A program made the position numbers and the translations under genes. 5,641 bases of DNA. Origin: Calditrichota bacterium (GTDB lineage: Bacteria; Zixibacteria; MSB-5A5; GN15; FEB-12). This document shows positions 1 through 5,515 of the stretch, piece by piece. The DNA lies in the NCBI GenBank assembly GCA_008501655.1, contig QQUK01000326.1, forward strand, positions 1-5,641. Direction: 5' to 3'. The notes beneath the pieces were generated by a model that saw nothing but the letters and a program-made list of their open reading frames with translations, did no database searches and was not told where the DNA came from. Positions within the stretch are counted from its first letter, which is position 1. Each line of letters begins with the position of its first letter.

Positions 1-27
1 CGTCTCGCCTGACAGCAAATGATTGTA

Positions 28-56
28 GGACAGGTCTCCCTGAGACCTGCCTTTTT
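28..56 (+). terminator. Rho-independent terminator-like hairpin (repeat copy 1)
   Basis: An 8-bp perfect stem (CAGGTCTC at 31-38 with GAGACCTG at 42-49) closes a 3-nt loop and is followed by a five-T tract (52-56). GG at 28-29 can also pair with CC at 50-51 around one bulged A. It would suit the end of a plus-strand gene entering from the left: frames 1 and 2 stop at 10-12 and 20-22, just before it. No coding part of such a gene can be recognised here. The hairpin also belongs to a repeated pattern seen again at 138-172, so it may be a dispersed structured repeat that doubles as a terminator. Confidence 0.65.
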
Positions 57-93
57 AAGTCCCCTTTCCGCCGAGGCGGACTCAGGGTGACTT
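57..93. repeat. GC-rich imperfect palindrome (REP/MITE-like)
   Basis: The inner stem TCCGCC (67-72) pairs with GGCGGA (75-80) across a GA loop. The outer arms AAGTC (57-61) and GACTT (89-93) are perfect complements. CCC (62-64) pairs with GGG (85-87) next to a bulged T, and T65 pairs with A84. The whole could fold as one long interrupted hairpin, or as a cruciform in duplex DNA. It lies between two copies of another hairpin pattern and is far richer in GC than the gene that follows. Whether it is dispersed through the genome cannot be seen from one copy. Confidence 0.5.
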
Positions 94-137
94 GAAAAAA
101 GGTGTTGTCGACATAAGTTAAACTATGCTGTCAGTAA

Positions 138-172
138 GTAGGGTAGAACCCTTTAGTGGTTCTGCCTTTTAA
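138..172 (+). repeat. Second copy of GTAGG-hairpin-GCCTTTTAA pattern; terminator-like
   Basis: GGTAGAACC (142-150) pairs over nine positions with GGTTCTGCC (158-166), including one G-T pair. The loop is 7 nt and a TTTT run follows (167-170). The flanks match those of the hairpin at 25-58: both start GTAGG and end GCCTTTT(T)AA, while the stem sequences differ but stay self-complementary. That is what one expects of a structured repeat family under compensatory change. It ends about 10 bp before a TATAAT box, so it could insulate the next gene from upstream transcription. Confidence 0.5.
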
Positions 173-180
173 TTTGCACA

Positions 181-186
181 TATAAT
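181..186 (+). promoter_or_regulatory. Candidate -10 box (TATAAT)
   Basis: A perfect TATAAT lies 42 bp before the GTG start of the next gene, which would give an untranslated leader of about 35 nt. No good -35 box is found at 16-18 bp. The nearest TTGACA-like hexamer, TTCTGC at 160-165, is only 15 bp away and lies in the preceding hairpin. In such AT-rich DNA a chance match is possible. Confidence 0.35.
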
Positions 187-219
187 CAATTTGTACGTTT
201 TTATAGAGAGACAAGATGT

Positions 220-224
220 GGAGG
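220..224 (+). promoter_or_regulatory. Ribosome binding site deciding a GTG start
   Basis: GGAGG is a strong Shine-Dalgarno core 4 nt before the GTG at 229, slightly close but usable. The nearby ATG triplets at 216 and 227 are out of frame, and the second is followed at once by TGA. GTG at 229 is therefore the start that fits both the site and the signal peptide. Confidence 0.65.
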
Positions 225-228
225 ATAT

Positions 229-954
229 GTGAAATATTTAATAGTATTTTTAATAATATTTTTAACTATTGATGTTTGTGCGGAAGAAGAATGTGATTGT
301 GTGTTATCAGGTTTTGTTTATGATTATGAAGATTATCAGAATAACTTATTATCCCCACTTGTAGGAACTGTTATTAGGATATTAGAATCAGATTCAATAG
401 GAGCTGTTTCAAATGATGATGGTTTCTTTCAAATAAAACATCTATCAAAAAAGTCATATTTATTAAAAGTAACAAGACTTGATTGCTTTACGTTATTACA
501 AGAAGTTGAAATTGGAATAGAAAAAGACACTATTATGATATTGTTAATGAATAAAGTAAATAAAGCAGAGAAAGAATATGAGTTAGAACATAATTTAATT
601 AAGACCATAGAACCATCAAGTGCAGTAGATAGTTCTGACTTTGGAAGAATTTCAGGCTTCGTACGCTTAAGTGATAATAACAATACTCCTGCCTATCAAG
701 CAGGCGGTTTTATAGGAAATGTTTCAGGAGCATTAATTATTTGTAAAAGTGATTCTGAGATGTTGTTTACTAAAACATCAGCAATTGGGACATATGAGCT
801 TGTTCTTCCACAAGGTAAATATAATATTCAAGTAAGTTATAGTTCAAAATTTGATTTATTAAAGTGTAGCAGATATAAGATTAAAGATGTTAAAGTAAAA
901 AAAGGGAAAACTATTCACAAGAATTTTACTCTTTTATGCGAATCTTGCAAATAA
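229..954 (+). CDS. Predicted secreted protein with two carboxypeptidase-regulatory-like domains
   Basis: I do not recognise this as a named gene. The 241-residue product starts with a signal peptide (MKYL, hydrophobic to about residue 16, likely cut after VCA at 16-18). V16 before C17 argues against a lipoprotein. Two beta-sandwich repeats follow, resembling the carboxypeptidase-regulatory-like (CarboxypepD_reg) fold. The first spans about 27-108, with SGFV, then a DDGFF strand-turn motif near 63-67. The second spans about 141-235, with SGFV again, then GTYELVLPQGKYNIQV near 187-201. A charged linker (111-135) joins them. Seven cysteines remain after cleavage, with C-x-C at 22-24 and C-x-x-C at 237-240, so disulfides are plausible. 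The gene is strongly AT-rich (many TTA, AAA and ATA codons), unlike the protease and pilM. It stands alone and converges on the protease across a shared terminator. A passive adhesion or matrix role is possible but unproven; no enzyme motif is visible. Confidence 0.75.
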   Translation: MKYLIVFLIIFLTIDVCAEEECDCVLSGFVYDYEDYQNNLLSPLVGTVIRILESDSIGAVSNDDGFFQIKHLSKKSYLLKVTRLDCFTLLQEVEIGIEKDTIMILLMNKVNKAEKEYELEHNLIKTIEPSSAVDSSDFGRISGFVRLSDNNNTPAYQAGGFIGNVSGALIICKSDSEMLFTKTSAIGTYELVLPQGKYNIQVSYSSKFDLLKCSRYKIKDVKVKKGKTIHKNFTLLCESCK

Positions 955-987
955 AAAAAAGCGAGGACAATCATCCTCGCTTTTTTT
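954..987. terminator. Bidirectional rho-independent terminator
   Basis: GCGAGGA (961-967) and TCCTCGC (974-980) form a perfect 7-bp stem with a 6-nt loop. Seven A's precede it and seven T's follow, so it gives a U-tract on both strands. It begins at the stop codon of the plus-strand gene and lies 12 bp beyond the stop of the minus-strand protease. It thus serves both convergent genes. Confidence 0.92.
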
Positions 988-999
988 CTCTAAAATCTT

Positions 1000-3363
1000 C
1001 TACGGACTGACCGGGGGAGGACCACCGGAAAACATAAATGCCACCAAATATGTTATATCAGCAATATCTAAAGTTAAATCAGCGTTTACATCATACATCT
1101 GTTTTGCCAACGGTGCCGGTCCGCCTCCAAATGAGAAGCTGACCATATAGACTAAATCACTGATATCTATACCAAAATCATAAGTCAAATCACCACGGAG
1201 AACATCGGTAACTTTCACATTTCCCTGTTCAAACTTAGGTGTATATGCTAAGTAGGGTGATGTCATCAAAACCGGGAACTGGAAATCTGTTGTATCTACC
1301 GGATACAAGTTTCCGCCAAGCACATCTTCATTTATGGTGAAAAACAATTTAAGGACTTCACCGGAACCAGGTGCCAAATCAGGAGCCCCACCACCATTGT
1401 CAGCCGTTAGTCTATATGTATAGCGGCTATTAAATGAATCCCAGCCAACCGGTGTGACTTGTTCAAAATAGGAAGTCCGGCTGCCGGCATGAGCTGAATC
1501 AAATTTTAAAAGCGGTGCGCCAGTATGCACTATCGGTACTTGAATCTGCGAAAGAGGTTGTGAGTTTGTCAGGTTGACAGACATTACAGCCTGCTGTCCG
1601 GCAAATGCTGAGTCGGTTGCAAAAGTAAGGGTATCACCTAAAGCTGAAATCTGACCGGTTCTGGTATCTGTAATAAGTCCATATTCAGTATCAATGGTAA
1701 GGGTGACATCATAACTGCCCGGGTTGGTATAAACATGAGTCGGATTCTGATCGGTCGACATATTTCCGTCTCCGAAATCCCATTCCCATGATGTAACCGT
1801 CAATCCGGAAGTTCCCGTAAAATTAACAGCTAACGGTGCTTCGCCGACCTGGACGTCCTGGTCGATTGTAACACCCCAGCTCAGGGCAGCATCTACATCC
1901 AAAATACCCCAGCCGTAATTATTATCAGGAGTGGCAGCATTGTCAGCTGTCTCCATAAGAGCTAATCTGATAAGTGCCGGAGGAAAAGTCGGGCGGGCTT
2001 CAATAAGCAAACAGGCAGCACCGGCAACAAGAGGAGTCGAAAGGGAAGTACCGCTTGCTGTTGTGTAGTTCTGGTCACCTGACGATGATGCTGAAAAAGT
2101 TGATGAACCCATAGCACAGACTTCCGGTTTGGTTCGTCCGTCAAATGTCGGTCCCCGTGAAGAGGAACTTGATATAGTTCCGGAAGAATTTACATTACCG
2201 ACTGCAAGAATATTAAATGCATCTGCCGGAGGTGAAAGGGAAAGAGGTCCGGGACCAGAATTTCCCATTGAATTACAAAGAACAATCCCTAAGGATGCAC
2301 ATGTATTGGCTGCGAGAGTTATCGTTGCTGTAGCACCATCATAGTCGGAAGATGTATACCAATCGGAATAACCGAGAGAAGTTGAGATTACATCAGCACC
2401 AAGAGAATCAGCCCATTCAAGTGCTGCAACCCAGTTATCTTCTTCAACCTGAGTTTCTGAACGGACATCTTCAGTCTTTGCAAGTAGAATATTGGCATTA
2501 TAAGCAGGACCGTACATCGTACCGTCAAGCTGACCGGCTGAAACAGACCAGATTAATGTACCGTGATTCCACTGACTGGACCAATCGTCAATTTCGTTCG
2601 CAGTATTATTATCATCAAATACAAAATCATATTCATCTAATACTCTGCCGCCTGAATAAGCAGCAGCAAAAGCTTCATGAGATTTCCGATAACCGGTATC
2701 GGTCAGACACAACGTTACTCCGGCACCGGTATATCCTTTATTATGTACCGCCGGAACATTTATCTGATTTAACTGGGTAAATGAAGATCCGTAGTTAAGA
2801 GCATCGGGAGATTTATATGATTGGTCAGGAGTCGGTTCAATATCAATTATATCAGGTGCTATCTCTACTTCCTTTTTAAATCCTACCATCGGTCTGACTG
2901 ATGCAGCAAATGGAAATGATGAGGTTGATTCCATCTGTTCGATAGTCATTTCAAAACTCGCTGCATTGAGCCATTTCGAAGACCGCCTATGAGTTGCACC
3001 AAGATTTGTAATCTGTTCGACATAAGTTTTCTCAACCGGTAAATCAGCAAAAAGAACTTCGGCAGAATTTACTTTTGCCCGTCGATTCATTACTTTTTCA
3101 GATATATTAATAGTGGCGGCTTTCTGTTCAAATCCTGATTTGTCAAATACACCTTTATCTGTAAAGAATATCCAGACTTTTACTTTTTCGGATTCTTTAG
3201 CTAAAAGGTATGATTTAACTTCCGGTTTAATTTTAACAGCTTCAGGCTGTTTAACAAATGCATCCGCTTTTAAATTATCAGAAACGGCTGCTCCTGCAGT
3301 GGATACACTAAAAATTAATAACAAACTGGCGGTAAGTAATCTCATTGAAGTAGGATTTGCCAT
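1000..3363 (-). CDS. Secreted subtilisin-like (S8) serine protease with PKD, cohesin-like and dockerin-like modules
   Basis: An exported endopeptidase precursor of 787 residues, counted from ATG at 3363. That start has AAGGA 7 nt upstream and opens directly on a signal peptide (about 1-25, ending STAGA). An in-frame ATG at 3450 would put 29 odd residues before it. About 55-165 is the propeptide seen on secreted S8 enzymes (VWIFFTDKG, RRAK, SKWLNAASFEMT). The catalytic domain spans about 207-498. Its triad is Asp222 (TDTGY), His267 (NHGT) and Ser440 (GTSLSTP), with oxyanion Asn368 (GNSG), so it should be active. A PKD domain follows (about 501-574, WDFGDG at 528-533). Next is a beta-rich stretch (about 576-718) resembling a cohesin-like fold. 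Last come two dockerin-like calcium loops (D725-D729-D736; D758-N760-D762-D769), each followed by GGPxP. No Por-type or LPXTG sorting signal is seen. Its role, whether nutrient degradation or surface processing, is inferred. Confidence 0.93.
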   Translation of the reverse strand: MANPTSMRLLTASLLLIFSVSTAGAAVSDNLKADAFVKQPEAVKIKPEVKSYLLAKESEKVKVWIFFTDKGVFDKSGFEQKAATINISEKVMNRRAKVNSAEVLFADLPVEKTYVEQITNLGATHRRSSKWLNAASFEMTIEQMESTSSFPFAASVRPMVGFKKEVEIAPDIIDIEPTPDQSYKSPDALNYGSSFTQLNQINVPAVHNKGYTGAGVTLCLTDTGYRKSHEAFAAAYSGGRVLDEYDFVFDDNNTANEIDDWSSQWNHGTLIWSVSAGQLDGTMYGPAYNANILLAKTEDVRSETQVEEDNWVAALEWADSLGADVISTSLGYSDWYTSSDYDGATATITLAANTCASLGIVLCNSMGNSGPGPLSLSPPADAFNILAVGNVNSSGTISSSSSRGPTFDGRTKPEVCAMGSSTFSASSSGDQNYTTASGTSLSTPLVAGAACLLIEARPTFPPALIRLALMETADNAATPDNNYGWGILDVDAALSWGVTIDQDVQVGEAPLAVNFTGTSGLTVTSWEWDFGDGNMSTDQNPTHVYTNPGSYDVTLTIDTEYGLITDTRTGQISALGDTLTFATDSAFAGQQAVMSVNLTNSQPLSQIQVPIVHTGAPLLKFDSAHAGSRTSYFEQVTPVGWDSFNSRYTYRLTADNGGGAPDLAPGSGEVLKLFFTINEDVLGGNLYPVDTTDFQFPVLMTSPYLAYTPKFEQGNVKVTDVLRGDLTYDFGIDISDLVYMVSFSFGGGPAPLAKQMYDVNADLTLDIADITYLVAFMFSGGPPPVSP

Positions 3364-3370
3364 ACATGTT

Positions 3371-3375
3371 CCTTT
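3371..3375 (-). promoter_or_regulatory. Ribosome binding site of the S8 protease
   Basis: On the minus strand this reads AAGGA (within GAAAGGAAC), 7 nt before the ATG at 3363-3361. The ATG at 3450 has only AGGA, about 12 nt away. This is the main reason for preferring the shorter protein, together with the signal peptide directly after it. Confidence 0.7.
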
Positions 3376-3462
3376 CAGATTGGCTGACTTGAAGTCGGTG
3401 TGTAGTAAGTACTTTATGTAAAGTAACGGAAAACGCTTCATTGTCAACATAATTTGTCTCTG

Positions 3463-3478
3463 TCCTATTTATATAGGA
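3463..3478. repeat. Inverted repeat over the possible protease -10 box
   Basis: TCCTAT and ATAGGA form a perfect 6-bp inverted repeat around TTAT. It overlaps the minus-strand TATATAAAT that could serve as the protease's -10 element, so it is a candidate operator. It is short, and in AT-rich DNA it may be chance. Confidence 0.3.
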
Positions 3479-3619
3479 AGATTCCCATACTTTATTAACA
3501 ATAATTTTAAAAATATGTTCAGATTATAAATAACATTTCAAATTAAATATCATTGTAACCCGCTTTAAATCAATAACTTTAAAAGTAGAATCTACAGTAT
3601 TAGAAAGTTGGAACAGTTT

Positions 3620-3685
3620 ATGCATATATCAAAAATGAAAATTGAGATAAATGAACAGAAATCAATTGAATGGATGATAATATGA
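3620..3685 (+). CDS. Possible 21-codon leader frame overlapping the pseudopilin start
   Basis: A short frame starts at ATG 3620 (MHISKMKIEINEQK..., 21 codons) and stops at TGA 3683-3685. It overlaps the pseudopilin ATG at 3682 in the classic ATGA arrangement. GGAA (3611-3612 with flanks) sits roughly 6-8 nt before its ATG. If translated, it could couple ribosomes onto the pseudopilin start, which has only a weak binding site of its own. The peptide is charged, has no recognisable motif, and could be a chance frame. Confidence 0.25.
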   Translation: MHISKMKIEINEQKSIEWMII

Positions 3686-4191
3686 AAAACAAAATTAAAA
3701 CAGAACATGGTTTTACTCTCATAGAACTGATGGTAACAGTTGTTATTATTGGTATTATCTCAGCTATGGCTGTACCGAGATTTGCAAAAGAATATGACAG
3801 GATGACTTTTAGAACTGCGACTAAAAAGGTCTCTTCTACAATTCGTCTTGCCCGGTCAATGGCTATTTCTCAAAAAGATTATTACGGCGTTCATTTTGAC
3901 GCTACGGCCAGAACCGTTACATTGTATAAAAAAGCTGATACATCATCTTTTTATAATGTCTATCAAACTTCAGACTCAGCAATCAGAGTTGATACGCTAT
4001 CCCGGGAATTTACTACACTTACAACAGATTTAACCAACTCAGCAATCGCTTTTCGTCCTAATGGTTCCGCTATTTTTGCCGGTGGAGGGAATATCGCCTG
4101 TATGATTTATAATGATAATATTATCGGGATTAACCAGATTAATGTCTTAGCTTCAACAGGTCGTGTCAAATCGGATGGTTATTATTATTAA
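3682..4191 (+). CDS. GspH/FimT-type pseudopilin (type IV pilus or type II secretion minor pilin)
   Basis: A 169-residue prepilin from ATG 3682. It has a type III leader cut by the prepilin peptidase between Gly10 and Phe11, giving mature FTLIELMVTVVIIGIISAMAVP with the conserved Glu at +5. The hydrophobic N-terminal helix is followed by a helix containing RLARSMAISQ, typical of the GspH/FimT family. A beta-rich domain then has FRPNGSA and a C-terminal ASTGRVKSDG. Such proteins are minor pilins that sit at the pilus or pseudopilus tip and prime assembly. The upstream in-frame ATG at 3670 would add only MDDN. I prefer 3682 because a GGATGA-like site precedes it and the short frame ends there with an ATGA overlap. 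The gene is followed by its own terminator and lies about 270 bp before pilM, so it seems to be a separate transcript. A gspH role in type II secretion cannot be excluded. Confidence 0.88.
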   Translation: MKNKIKTEHGFTLIELMVTVVIIGIISAMAVPRFAKEYDRMTFRTATKKVSSTIRLARSMAISQKDYYGVHFDATARTVTLYKKADTSSFYNVYQTSDSAIRVDTLSREFTTLTTDLTNSAIAFRPNGSAIFAGGGNIACMIYNDNIIGINQINVLASTGRVKSDGYYY

Positions 4192-4230
4192 GCTGTTTTT
4201 TAAAAAATGTCAATTCTGACAGATTTATCA

Positions 4231-4253
4231 AGCCCGCTACTGCGGGCTTTTTT
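4231..4253 (+). terminator. Strong rho-independent terminator after the pseudopilin
   Basis: AGCCCGC (4231-4237) and GCGGGCT (4242-4248) form a perfect 7-bp GC-rich stem with loop TACT, ending in six T's (4248-4253). It lies about 40 bp past the pseudopilin stop and should separate that gene from the pilM operon. An open frame from 4207 to 4392 runs straight through it and is therefore not taken as a gene. Confidence 0.93.
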
Positions 4254-4458
4254 GTTGTCTGACAATAAGATACAGAATACCTCCGAAAAAGGTGTAAAGG
4301 GTCTTTCCAATATTTCCGATACAATATCAACAGTAATAGTCATGTTAAGGAATTGTGCAAATAAATGTTGTATTTCTCAAAATTGCGGTTAATCGCAAGA
4401 GAATTATGACGATAATAGAAATAAGAATTTTAACGAATAAAATAAAGAGAATTAGCTT
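4254..4458 (+). promoter_or_regulatory. Upstream region of the pilM-pilN operon
   Basis: Non-coding, AT-rich, about 205 bp between the terminator and pilM. GATAAT at 4411-4416 is a possible -10 box that would give a leader of about 35 nt, but no good -35 lies 16-18 bp upstream; TTGCGG at 4383 is 22 bp away. The clearest structure is the TTGCG/CGCAA inverted repeat at 4383-4398, placed where a regulator could cover the promoter. Directly before pilM, AAGAGA (about 4445-4450) is a modest ribosome binding site 8 nt from the ATG. Confidence 0.35.
4383..4398. repeat. Inverted repeat TTGCG-N6-CGCAA upstream of pilM
   Basis: The 5-bp arms TTGCG (4383-4387) and CGCAA (4394-4398) are perfect complements around GTTAAT, giving a 16-bp near-palindrome, the usual size of a dimeric regulator's operator. 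It lies 60 bp before pilM. Binding by any given regulator is not supported by the sequence alone. Confidence 0.35.
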
Positions 4459-5511
4459 ATGCTATTGTCACGAGGCAAAAAAAGTACAGTCGGATTAGAT
4501 ATCGGAGCCAACTCTGTTAAGTTAGTGAAGCTTGATCATACGAAATCTGGCTATTCAGTTTCAGCTATCGGCGTTAGAGAATTTCCGCCGGAAGCTATCG
4601 TTGCTGATGAGATCAGAGACCGCGAAGCTGTTATCTTTAATATCCAGTCTCTCATCGATCAGACAGATCCGAAGATTAAAGATGTCGTAGTTTCAATCAG
4701 TGGACATGGTGTTATAACAGACCGATTCACTATTGACAAAAAAACCGGGAACGAAGCTGAACAGGCTATTCTGTTCGAAACAGAACAAAGAGCACCGTTT
4801 GATGTGGATGATGTTTCACTTGATTATCACATTATCAAAACGGATGATGATGCTAATAAAATGGATGTTCTCCTTGTTGCTGCCAGAAAAGAATTCCTTC
4901 ATAATTATCTTGAGTTAATCGAAGAATGCGGACTCCGTCCGGTTGTTGTCGATGATGATGCACTTGCAATCTATAACTCGTACGTTGGTAATTATGAAAT
5001 CGATCCGACACGGATTACCGCACTTGTAAATATAGGAAATGATGTTACCAATATCACCTATATGCACGAAGGTACTTTCCAGACTACCCGTGACGTATCA
5101 GCCGGTACTCGTGAAATTTACAACGCTATTCAGAAAGAATTCCGTCTCAATCCTGAACTGACCATTAAAGCACTCAAAGGTGAGATGAATGAATCAATTG
5201 ATGAAGATATGCTTAAGGCTACAATTATCTCGGCAACTGATGAACTTATCTCCGGTATTGAACTTGCTTTCTCCTATTACAAATCACAGGCAAAAGTTGA
5301 TAATGTTGATTGGATAGTATTGTCAGGCGGCGGAGCATTGATTCCATACCTCCCTGAATTCCTTCAGACCAAACTGAATACACCACTTGAAATAGCTAAT
5401 CCTTTAAGAAATATAGATTACGATCCGGAATTATTCCAGTATCTGCAGCCTGAAAAAATAGCACCGCTTCTTTCAGTTTCTGTAGGACTTGCTATGAGAA
5501 AAGTGAGGTAA
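4459..5511 (+). CDS. pilM: Type IV pilus assembly protein PilM (actin-like ATPase)
   Basis: PilM forms the cytoplasmic ring of the type IV pilus alignment complex. It is an actin/FtsA-fold ATP-binding protein that holds the N-terminal tail of PilN. At 350 residues it has the usual family length. The phosphate-1 loop is GLDIGANSVKL (12-22). The phosphate-2 region is ALVNIGNDVTNI (188-199), where the DxG of many actin-like ATPases reads NIG. The adenosine-side motif is LSGGGALIPYLPEFL (288-302). Near the middle, FETEQRAPFDVDDVSLDYHII (106-126) and the VLLVAARKE strand (137-145) are also family-typical. It has no signal peptide or membrane segment, as expected. It is followed after 4 nt by pilN, whose binding site lies in its last codons, so the two genes are translationally linked. 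An FtsA or other ASKHA protein is ruled out by the length, the motifs and the pilN neighbour. Confidence 0.96.
   Translation: MLLSRGKKSTVGLDIGANSVKLVKLDHTKSGYSVSAIGVREFPPEAIVADEIRDREAVIFNIQSLIDQTDPKIKDVVVSISGHGVITDRFTIDKKTGNEAEQAILFETEQRAPFDVDDVSLDYHIIKTDDDANKMDVLLVAARKEFLHNYLELIEECGLRPVVVDDDALAIYNSYVGNYEIDPTRITALVNIGNDVTNITYMHEGTFQTTRDVSAGTREIYNAIQKEFRLNPELTIKALKGEMNESIDEDMLKATIISATDELISGIELAFSYYKSQAKVDNVDWIVLSGGGALIPYLPEFLQTKLNTPLEIANPLRNIDYDPELFQYLQPEKIAPLLSVSVGLAMRKVR
5505..5508 (+). promoter_or_regulatory. Ribosome binding site of pilN inside the pilM end
   Basis: GAGG lies in the last codons of pilM, 7 nt before the pilN ATG at 5516. The later in-frame ATGs at 5531 and 5534, which would match the short MIDINL start common in this family, have no such site. 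Confidence 0.6.
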
Positions 5512-5515
5512 GACG

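Larger units (their letters stand above)
3364..3619. other. Divergent intergenic region with short palindromes
   Basis: This AT-rich region lies between the protease (leftward) and the pseudopilin (rightward). On the minus strand TATAAA (3473-3468), inside TATATAAAT, is a possible -10 box for the protease, but its -35 side is poor. TTGACA on the minus strand (3447-3442) matches a -35 consensus; its best -10 partner, TTTACA, needs a 19-bp spacer. Short inverted repeats are GACTT-g-AAGTC (3386-3396), AAGTACTT (3407-3414), TCCTAT-ttat-ATAGGA (3463-3478) and GTAGA-a-TCTAC (3585-3595). No convincing plus-strand promoter or sigma-54 site was found. Confidence 0.4.

Noticed and set aside
10..133. 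7-bp inverted repeat TGACAGC (10-16) and GCTGTCA (127-133) as possible mobile element ends
   Set aside because: Too short, with no target duplication or transposase between the arms; likely chance.
229..285. Lipoprotein signal on the AT-rich gene (Cys at residue 17)
   Set aside because: The residues before the Cys are I-D-V; position -1 is Val rather than Gly, Ala or Ser, so a lipobox is not met.
429..683. 84-codon minus-strand open frame
   Set aside because: It is antisense to the double-sandwich gene; an AT-rich shadow with no start signal.
2129..2344. 71-codon plus-strand open frame
   Set aside because: It lies wholly antisense to the conserved catalytic Ser/Asn region of the protease.
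2352..2780. 142-codon plus-strand open frame rich in Gln, His and Tyr
   Set aside because: It lies antisense to the S8 catalytic domain; its odd composition is that of a complementary-strand shadow.
3113..3421. 102-codon plus-strand open frame
   Set aside because: It is antisense to the protease signal peptide and propeptide, with no domain and no ribosome site.
3541..3669. Sigma-54 (-24/-12) promoter for the pseudopilin
   Set aside because: Looked for because pilin genes often use it, but no GG-N10-GC type pair with the right flanks is present.
4207..4392. 61-codon plus-strand open frame after the pseudopilin
   Set aside because: It reads through the strong terminator stem at 4231-4253, has no ribosome site and shows no recognisable domain.
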